DNA of 64,000 nucleotides. Source: Hymenobacter puniceus (GTDB taxonomy: Bacteria; Bacteroidota; Bacteroidia; Cytophagales; Hymenobacteraceae). A program made the position numbers and the translations under genes. Positions within the stretch are counted from its first letter, which is position 1, and the number at the start of each line of letters is the position of its first letter. Positions 17,099-23,600 of this stretch are shown one piece after another. The notes under the pieces are model-generated. The model saw only the letters and a list, made by a program, of their open reading frames with translations. It did no database searches and was not told the origin of the DNA. The stretch lies in assembly GCF_014333525.1 (NCBI RefSeq), contig NZ_JACSCX010000008.1:85350-149349 (forward strand). The letters are read 5' to 3'.

Positions 17099-17212
17099 TT
17101 ACTTTTTGTCTCGTGGCGGCGGCGGGGGCGGCGGGTTCCGGTGCCCTGGCAGTGTAGAGGATTGCTGGCTGCCTTTGCGGGAAGGCGGCGTGGATTTTGG
17201 TTGCTTTGCCAT
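17099..17212 (-). CDS. Proline-rich miniprotein C (37 aa), tandem family
   Basis: Third and last of three consecutive small genes. It begins MAKQPKSTPPSRKG and ends with the family core LPGHRNPPPPPPP followed by RDKK. It has seven prolines in a row and is strongly basic. It starts 5 bases after the stop of copy B and stops 15 bases before the terminator. The same layout in three copies (MxKQP start, LPGHRNP6-8 core, Lys end) shows selection on protein, not a chance frame. It is below usual annotation size limits. Function unknown; no membrane segment or signal peptide. Confidence 0.7.
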   Translation of the reverse strand: MAKQPKSTPPSRKGSQQSSTLPGHRNPPPPPPPRDKK

Positions 17213-17217
17213 TACGC

Positions 17218-17325
17218 TTACTTAGTCTGCCCTGGTGGTGGTGGTGGCGGGTTTCGGTGTCCCGGCAAAGACTTTGTGTCTGGGATGGGTGACGGTGGCG
17301 GCGGCGAAGTAGGTTGTTTTGCCAT
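17218..17325 (-). CDS. Proline-rich miniprotein B (35 aa), tandem family
   Basis: Middle copy. It begins MAKQPTSPPPPSPIPD, with the core SLPGHRNPPPPPP and the end GQTK. Fourteen of 35 residues are proline. It starts 10 bases after copy A. Its differences from copies A and C lie mainly in the variable Ser/Thr/Pro segment, while the core is constant, as expected for duplicated genes under constraint. Poly-Pro runs would make translation depend on EF-P. Function unknown. Confidence 0.7.
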   Translation of the reverse strand: MAKQPTSPPPPSPIPDTKSLPGHRNPPPPPPGQTK

Positions 17326-17335
17326 TGTATTACGC

Positions 17336-17452
17336 TTATTTAGTCCGTGGTGGCGGCGGGGGTGGCGGGGGATTCCGGTGCCCCGGCAAAGACCTGATAT
17401 CGGGGCTAGGCCCGGCGGGTGGCGAAGTAGGTGATGAAGGTTGCTTTCCCAT
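17336..17452 (-). CDS. Proline-rich miniprotein A (38 aa), tandem family
   Basis: First copy. It begins MGKQPSSPTSPPAGPSPD, with the core SLPGHRN followed by eight prolines and the end RTK. Its start is 3 bases after the stop of the two-TM gene (17456-17935), so the unit is a tight operon: two-TM protein, A, B, C, terminator. Proline-rich peptides of this kind could bind an SH3-like or other Pro-recognising surface, but nothing here shows a partner. Confidence 0.7.
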   Translation of the reverse strand: MGKQPSSPTSPPAGPSPDIRSLPGHRNPPPPPPPPRTK

Positions 17453-17455
17453 GCT

Positions 17456-17935
17456 TTATAGTCTGCTTAAAAATGATTCCGCGCGGTTTTCCGCCTTAAT
17501 TAAGGTTTTTGTATGCTGAAATACAATGACTTCATCTGGAAACCTGTCCGTTTCTACTATCCGCTTCTTGAGCGAATTATAGTCTCGTTCGGCCTCTTCC
17601 TCCGTTATCTTGTTGCGCTCAATTTGATACCACAGGTTCTCTAAGTCGCAGGCAATATTTTGCAGGGCTACTGACTTCTCATTGTATGTTTTAACATACT
17701 TAGGAAACCCTAAGAAAGGCTTTATCAAAGTGAGAAGTTGGGAGCCGCCGATGATCACAATCCACAGGAAGGGATGCTTCTGCCACGTCACCCAGGCCGC
17801 AACTCCAGCAGAGGTTGCTACCACTAAAAACGTATTGGTAAGCCACTCGCATACCTGATAGAACTTCGTGACAGATACAGAATAATACTCATTCGTCTTT
17901 GTTTCTACCAGTAAGTACCAAATTCTATTACGCAT
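17456..17935 (-). CDS. Two-transmembrane protein with C-terminal helical domain (SLATT-like topology)
   Basis: A 159-residue protein: a cytoplasmic N-terminus, two close TM helices at about 34-51 and 55-75, then a long charged helix pair ('ACDLENLWYQIERNKITEEE', 'DYNSLKKRIVE') to the end. This layout recalls SLATT/S-2TM pore-type effectors of bacterial conflict systems, but I cannot prove homology. Start 17935 is chosen over 17971 (upstream residues add nothing). It is followed directly by the three miniprotein genes. Confidence 0.6.
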   Translation of the reverse strand: MRNRIWYLLVETKTNEYYSVSVTKFYQVCEWLTNTFLVVATSAGVAAWVTWQKHPFLWIVIIGGSQLLTLIKPFLGFPKYVKTYNEKSVALQNIACDLENLWYQIERNKITEEEAERDYNSLKKRIVETDRFPDEVIVFQHTKTLIKAENRAESFLSRL

Positions 17936-17973
17936 AGTACGGCCGTTTATTGAGCAAATACAGATAACCAATA

Positions 17974-18000
17974 TAGCTACCTAGCCGACAAGCCTGACGC
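17974..18000 (+). repeat. Direct repeat, right copy (27 bp)
   Basis: TAGCTACCTAGCCGACAAGC plus CTGACGC, 25 of 27 identical to 16279-16305 in the same orientation. It lies between the truncated gene at 18017 and the two-TM gene. Confidence 0.7.
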
Positions 18001-18016
18001 GTTGGGGCTTATTAGG

Positions 18017-18390
18017 TTACTGTTGACCGAACAATGGAATAATCTGCTGCATATATTTCTCCATGTCCTTCTTGCGTTCAGCCGAGCTGGATTGCCGGCG
18101 ATGCTTGATTTCTTGTGCTTGTCGATGAGTTTTAATGTCAATCCTTTTTGCGATGCGAAGTAAGACAGTGTCGACCCGCTCCAGCGATTTATCTATAGCA
18201 GCTTGCTCTAATACAGGATATAGCTTCTTCAGTTCCTGAGTAGTTTGCTCTTGCTCTTCTGGTTTCGCTAATTCTCCTATTCTGTCCGTAACCGAAGTAA
18301 CATAGTTGCTGATTTGAGCAATACTGCTTTCTCGGCCGCGCAACTCATATGCACTTATTGGATCAACCCCGGCATGTCTCGTCCGGCTAT
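18017..18390 (-). pseudogene. C-terminal fragment of a helical protein, cut by IS insertion
   Basis: About 120 residues of a Gln/Glu/Lys-rich helical protein ('SSIAQISNYVTSVTDRIGEL', 'LERVDTVLLRIAKRIDIKTH', ending 'QQIIPLFGQQ'). The frame runs open into IS sequence with no start of its own; the boundary is roughly 18380-18414. It lies about 80 bp ahead of the two-TM gene on the same strand and was likely the first gene of that operon. Family not recognised. Confidence 0.55.
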
Positions 18391-18414
18391 AGCTATACAT
18401 CCTCCAACTGATGT

Positions 18415-18927
18415 ATGACTGCACTCGAACAAGCCCCACGTAGGGGCAAAAATGATCATTATGCCATTTATGTTCGCCAAGAAGCCGTCCGGTTGGTCGA
18501 GTCGGGTTTGTCGCAACAGGCTGTCCGGCAGCAGTTCGGTGTGGGCCACATGACGCTGCTGGCGTGGCTCAAGCGCTACGGCACCGCCGTATACGCGCAG
18601 ATGCGCCGTAAACAATTCACCGCCGCCCAGAAGCAGCAGATTGCCCGGGAGTTACTCGATGGCCGCCTGAGCGAAGACAAGGCTCTGCTCAAATACGAGT
18701 TGCGCCTAAAAAAGACCTTGCGCCAGTGGGTAGCCGCATACCGAGCCAGCGAGTCGGGGCGATTCACGACTGAGCCAGATCCGCCTGCCGACGCCGGCAC
18801 CCCACTGGCGGCACAGCTGCGGCAGGCGCAGTGGCAAATCGAAGCCCTGCACACGCTCATCGACCAAGCAGAGGCAACTTATAAGATTGACATCCGAAAA
18901 AAGGCTGGTGCCAAGCCGTCGAAATAA
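18415..18927 (+). CDS. IS3-type transposase OrfA (different family from copy 1)
   Basis: A 170-residue protein with an HTH ('EAVRLVESGLSQQAVRQQFG', 'MTLLAWLKRYG') and a second helical region ending 'IDIRKKAGAKPSK'. Its stop overlaps the orfB start (ATG at 18927). Because orfB is cut, the element cannot transpose by itself. Confidence 0.75.
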   Translation: MTALEQAPRRGKNDHYAIYVRQEAVRLVESGLSQQAVRQQFGVGHMTLLAWLKRYGTAVYAQMRRKQFTAAQKQQIARELLDGRLSEDKALLKYELRLKKTLRQWVAAYRASESGRFTTEPDPPADAGTPLAAQLRQAQWQIEALHTLIDQAEATYKIDIRKKAGAKPSK

Positions 18928-19026
18928 TGCGCTGGAAGTACCCGCACGTAGGCGTGGGTACGCTCTGTGGGCTGTTTGGCAAGACGCGAAACGCATTCTA
19001 CGACCACCAACGCCGAGCTACGGCGC
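18927..19026 (+). pseudogene. OrfB start of truncated IS
   Basis: Opens MRWKYPHVGVGTLCGLFGKT and reads 'RNAFYDHQRR', typical of the first part of an IS3-type OrfB, then runs into the reversed IS copy 2. The catalytic DDE core is missing. Confidence 0.65.
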
Positions 19027-19555
19027 AGGCCTTGCTCACCAGGTCTTCGGGCATCGTCTCGCGCACGTCCCAGCCCACGACTTTGCGCGAGCAGCGGTCG
19101 AGCCACACGGCCAAATACAGCCAGCCGCCGCCTTGGCGGGGCAGTTACGTGATGTCGCCGATCCACACCCGGTTCGGGGCGGTGGGGGCCGGCTGGCCCA
19201 GCAAGCGGTTGGGCGCGGCGCGCACCGCCGGGTCGGAATCGGTGGTGCGCGCCGCCGCAAACGAGCGGGGCTGCTGGGCGCGCAGGCCGTAGGCTTTGAG
19301 CACGCGGCGAATGCGCCAACGGCCCACCGCATGGCCCTGGGCCTGCACTTCGGCGCGGAGTCGGCGCGTGCCGTAGCGCTGGCTGTGATAGGCAAACGCC
19401 TCGCGCACGGCTACTTGCCAGACCGGTTCGACCGTCGGCACCTGCCGGCGGCGCTGCCAGGCGTAGTAGGCGGCCGGGGCCACGCGCAGTACCTGGCAGA
19501 GCTGGCGCACGGGCACTCGGGCAGCGCGCTGGGCAATGTGCTGGTAGGCGCTCAC
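19027..19555 (-). pseudogene. Transposase OrfB, truncated and with a nonsense codon
   Basis: Matches OrfB of copy 1 up to 'NRVWIGDIT', where the TAC of copy 1 is TAA here (stop at 19145-19147). Similarity continues past it to about 19030, so both a point mutation and the truncation destroy it. The second Asp and the Glu of the DDE triad are missing. Confidence 0.8.
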
Positions 19556-19854
19556 CGGGTCGGTTGGCCGAAGATGACCAAGGCTTTTTTTAAAATGTCG
19601 AGCTCCTGCTCGGCCCGTTTGAGACGGGCGCGCAGGGCGCGGACCTCCGGGTCGCGGGCCACTTCTTCGCTGCCCACCTCGGCCACGAGCTGCGCCTGCT
19701 GCCAGCGGTAGAGCAGCTTGGGGCTGATGCCCAACTGCCGGGCGGCCGCCTGCGTGCTGCGGCTCTCGCCGGCCAGGCGCAGGGCCTCGGCCTTAAACGC
19801 CTCGTCGTATTTACGCCGTTTGTCGGGCGACGACCCGCTGGTTTTGGTTGCCAT
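19552..19854 (-). CDS. IS3-family transposase OrfA (copy 2)
   Basis: A 100-residue protein identical in translation to OrfA at 14701-15003, with the same HTH and frameshift run. Without OrfB it can at most bind IS ends and repress. Confidence 0.8.
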   Translation of the reverse strand: MATKTSGSSPDKRRKYDEAFKAEALRLAGESRSTQAAARQLGISPKLLYRWQQAQLVAEVGSEEVARDPEVRALRARLKRAEQELDILKKALVIFGQPTR

Positions 19855-19905
19855 AACAGAAGAAATATACGTCCTTCTTCTGTCCGCCATCCCTAGACCA
19901 CCTCA

Positions 19906-20227
19906 CCACGTGCTGGCGCAGCTGGTCGAGGCAATCCTGCACCTTGCGCTTGCGCTCATCGAGGTCGACGCGGGCCCAGTCGGCGGCTTCTTTTTTGGCG
20001 GCTTGCACGGCGCGCAAGGCGGTGGCGTGGTCGAGCATAGGCAGCCAGCCGAGTTGGGTGCCATCAATGGGGGAAATAAACTCACGCGGGGCCCCGGGCT
20101 CCTGCCAGCGACCTTCCATCAGGTTCAGAAATCCGTTGCCATCGGCCGTAAATACTTCGGGCGTAACGGCTTTCATCTGGCTCAGCAGGCTGCTGAATTC
20201 CACTTGAGGCGAAATGATTTTGGGCAT
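19906..20227 (-). pseudogene. Aldehyde dehydrogenase, N-terminal fragment
   Basis: It begins MPKIISPQVEFSSLLSQMKA and has 'EFISPIDGTQLGWLPMLD' and 'ALRAVQAAKKEAADWARVDL', the N-terminal NAD-binding lead of an aldehyde dehydrogenase. About 107 of the usual ~500 residues remain before the IS copy 2 end at 19905. The catalytic Cys/Glu are gone. Confidence 0.75.
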
Positions 20228-20295
20228 GAGAATAAGGGCAAATGGGGTAAAAGGAGAGTTTTAGACGAGATGCAAGATTAGGCAGACCGACTGCT

Positions 20296-20457
20296 TCAGG
20301 CCGCTTGAGCGAGGCGTCGACAAAGGCAGCCTTCCACATCGCGCACGATGGCAAGCCCAGCAATTTCTTCGTTCGGAATCTGCACCTCGTAGTAAGTTTC
20401 GAGGTCGCCGACCTGTTCCAGCCGCGCCAGGGTAGTGAGGTCCAAGTCTTCAAGAAG
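20296..20457 (-). pseudogene. Short C-terminal gene fragment
   Basis: Reads 'DLDLTTLARLEQVGDLETYY', 'EVQIPNEEIAGLAIVRDVEG' to a TGA at 20296, with no start. It is cut at an IS-end-like motif at 20458. The family is not recognised. It would have ended upstream of the aldehyde dehydrogenase stump. Confidence 0.3.
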
Positions 20458-20483
20458 ACGAGAGCATCAAAAAGTGTGGGACC
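20458..20483 (+). repeat. Solo IS-terminus-like motif
   Basis: GAGAGCATCAAAAAGTGTGG matches the motif at 52329 beside a transposase fragment at 17-18 of 20 positions. Here no transposase follows. The stretch 20484-20688 holds only the terminator at 20627. Confidence 0.45.
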
Positions 20484-20626
20484 GTAAGAACTGCACCATA
20501 ATTCAATTTATTGAGCTTAAATCACTGTTTGTCAATATATTACTTATTGCATATGATCCAGGGCATCGTCGTTTCATGATAATGAGACAGGTTAACGAAA
20601 AAGCAGGTGGCGACCACTACAAAACA

Positions 20627-20658
20627 AAAGCTGGCTGACCGCATGGCCAGCCAGCTTT
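20627..20658 (-). terminator. Rho-independent terminator of the T9SS glycosidase gene
   Basis: Arms AAAGCTGGCTGACC and GGCCAGCCAGCTTT around GCAT, one mismatch, followed on the minus strand by TGTTTTG. It sits 31 bases after the stop of the 20689-25605 gene. Confidence 0.75.
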
Positions 20659-20688
20659 ACAGGCCCTCAACTGCCTGGTTTAAAAAAG

Positions 20689-23600
20689 TTATTTAAGCAG
20701 TACCAGGCGCCGAGTTTCCACTAGGCCGTTACTCACCAAACGGCAGGTGTAAACGCCGGCCGGTAGGTCGCGACCATCTAGCACGAGCGAGTAGTCACGA
20801 CCGGTTTCAGCCACGGCATCGAAAAGCGTGCGCACCAGCTGGCCCATGGCGCTGTACACCTGCACTTGAGTGGCACCCGTATGGGCTGGTCTGAAATGCA
20901 CGGCTGCGCTCGTCGTGAACGGATTGGGATAGGTTTCAAACATTAATCCCAGGGCATTCCCTGATCCTGGACGCGGGGCCGCAGTTCCGTTCCCCCGAAC
21001 GGCAGCTGTAGCGCAGGCCCCAAGTTGGTCGCCGTGCTGGGCCAGGTGCGTGGCCACGGCTTGCGGCGCAATGCACAGTTCGTTGCCGTTGTGGCACAGC
21101 AGCACCTTGTCGTTTTTGTTGCCGCAGCGCACGTCCAGCACTGTCAGCGTAACGCTTGCGCTGGCTGAGCAGCCGAACTCGTTGGTGGCCACCACGGTGA
21201 AGGTATACGTGCCGGCTGCCGTCGGCGTAAATACCGGGTTAGCGGTCATAGCGCTGCTCAGGCTCGTGGCGGGAAACCACTGGTAGGTGGTGGCCGCCGC
21301 CGGCGAGGTGCCGTTCGAGGCGGTGAGCGTCAGATTTTGCGCCCCATAGCCCAGCGCCAGGGTAGTGGGCGGCAGGCCGGTGGCGGTGTTATCCGTCCGG
21401 CTCACGGCAATGGCAGGGGCCGGCGTGGTGCCGACGACAATCATGAGGGCGGTACCCGTAGCGACGTTGCCGTTCACGTCCGTCACGGTCAGAGTCACGG
21501 TGTTTTCGCCGAGGTTGGCGCAGTCGAAGCTGGTTCTATCCAAGGCGAGCGACTGCACGCCGCAGGCGTCGGTCGAGCCGTTGTCGACAGCGACGGCAGT
21601 GACGGCGGCGCGGCCGTTCACCAGCTGCACCGTGATGTTCTGGGTGCGCACGACGGGGGCCGTTTGGTCACGCACCGTCACGCCTTGGGTAGCCGTAGCC
21701 ACGCTGCCATCCACGAAAGCAAAGGTCCAGGTGATGGTGTAGGTGCCCTGAGCGGAATAGCTGGTCGGGTCGGTAGTAGTGGCCAGCACAGCGGGACCGC
21801 AGTTGTCGGGCGCGGTGGGCGTGGTGGCCGTCACGGCGCATTCCCCGGTAAGGGCTGCCAGCTCGATGGCCGGCCGGGTGGCCGTCAACGCTTCTACGGG
21901 CAGGCTGTAGCGCGAGACCAGCGCCGCGCCGAGGGTGCGCACGCGGTAGGAATAGCGGGTGGCGAAGGGTAGACACTGCTCAGTGTAGGCGGTGGCGTTC
22001 GGCCCCAGGGTAGCTACCCGCGTGTACGTCACCCCGTTCGGGGAACGGTCTACTTCGAAACCGGTTTCGTCGGCGGCGTTATCGGTCCAGTTGAGCGTGA
22101 TAGTCGTGCCCGTCACCGTGGCCGCGAGGGCTGCGGGAGGGGCGAGCACGGCATCGCGCAATCCCTGGATGTAGCGCACGTTGCCTGTTCCGAACCCAAA
22201 GCCCCAGTTCACGCTCTGGTCTTTCGAGATGAGGGCGTTGTTGCCTGCGTAGTCGGCCAGTTGCTGGGTGGGGTTGGTGGGGTAGTGGAACGAGCTGGGC
22301 GTACCGCCGGCGTCCTCGTTCGGTGACACCAACTTGGGGCTGGTCACCGCCTGGAAGTTGGCCGACGGCGCACCACCCGGCCCGCCGCCGCGGGTGCCGA
22401 AGGCGTGAATGGCCTCGGCCGTGCCCGTCGGGTCGCCGGTCTTGATGACTACCAGATCAGTCTGGGTGATGTTGAAGATGTTGGGTGCTCCGACGTTGGT
22501 GACGTAGGCCGCGTTTTCCAGTAGCAGGTCCAGCGTGAAATCCGCGGCGTTGACGTCCTGCACGTAGCCCGTGGGCCCGGCCAGCTTACGCAGCACGATG
22601 GTGGTGCCCGCGCGCAGGTCCTGCCAGAACGGGATGTTGTTGAAGCGGTACTTACCCCCGTTGTCGGCGGTGGTGTTGGTTTCAAAGTCCTTCACCACCA
22701 GGTTGCGGATGTCGAGGTGGTCGCGGGTCACGAGCAGCTCCACGGCATCGAAGCGGCCGTCGCCGTCGTTGCTGCCGTTGTACACCCGGTTCACCACGAT
22801 GGCCCCGGCCGGTACCGTGGGCGCGGGCGGCGCCACGGCCGCTCGCAGCGCGTTGATGTAGGCAATGTTAGCCGCCCCGAAACCAGCGCCAAAATTTAGG
22901 TTGAGGTCGGTGGAGTTGGCGGCTTTCACGCCGTCGTAGTCGGCCACGCTTTGCGTGGCGCTCAGCGGGTACTGAAACGACGACCCGCCGGTGAGCGCTG
23001 CCGATACCAGCTTGGGGCTGGCCACGCCCGCAAACAAGGGGGAGTTGGCGCCGTTGTTGGAGGCCAGGGCGTGCACGGCGTTGGTCACGCCGTTGGCGCT
23101 GCCAGTTTTCAGCAGTACCATGTCGGTGCCGGTGATGTTGAACACCTGCCCGGCTGCTGCGAGCGGGGTCAGGTAGGTGGTGTTTTCCAGGGGTAGGTCC
23201 AGCTTGAAGTCGGCGACGTCGAGGTCGGCCGAGTAGCCGGCAATGTTGGCCCCCAGGCGGCGCAGCACGATGGTGGTGCCGCTGCGCAAGTCCTTCCACA
23301 AAGCATTATCGGCGAACTGAAACTTGCCGCCATTGTCGGCGGTCAGGTTGCTTTCGAAGTCTTTGATAATCAAGCCGCGAATATCCAGGCGGTCTTTCAC
23401 GACCAGTAGCTCCACGGCGTCGGACTGGCCGGTAGCGTCGTTGGTGAGGTTGAAAATCCGGTTCACGACGATGCCCGACATGGCTTCCTCGGCAAAGGTG
23501 AGCGAGGATATGTTGAAGCCGCTTCGCACCAGGTCGAGCTTGAGCGTGGCGTTGGCGCTGGCCTCCAGGTACACGTTGCTGATGACCAGGTCCTGGTAGG

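Larger units (their letters stand above)
18400..19030 (+). mobile_element. Truncated second IS3-type element (left part)
   Basis: It carries a complete orfA-type gene and only the first ~35 codons of orfB before joining IS copy 2 at about 19026-19030. Its left end is within about 18380-18414; no inverted repeat partner remains. The family differs from copy 1/2. Confidence 0.7.
19027..19905 (-). mobile_element. IS3-family element copy 2, truncated
   Basis: Same element as 14650-15897 in the opposite direction. It keeps the TGAGGTGGTCTAG end at 19905, an intact orfA and the first part of orfB. It ends inside the orfB core near the codons for 'MPEDLV', where it meets the other IS. The OrfA translation is identical to copy 1, so the copies parted recently. 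Confidence 0.85.

Noticed and set aside
17099..17452. CRISPR-like or non-coding tandem repeat
   Set aside because: Repeat units differ in length by multiples of three, keep start and stop codons, and vary between a constant core; coding is the better explanation. No spacers, no cas genes in the window.
17141..17519. Gly-rich plus-strand frames over the miniprotein region
   Set aside because: They are the complement of proline codons of the three minus-strand miniproteins; no consistent start or repeat-by-repeat layout.
18887..19711. 274-codon plus-strand frame across the IS junction
   Set aside because: Joins orfA tail of one IS to the antisense of another; chimeric by chance.
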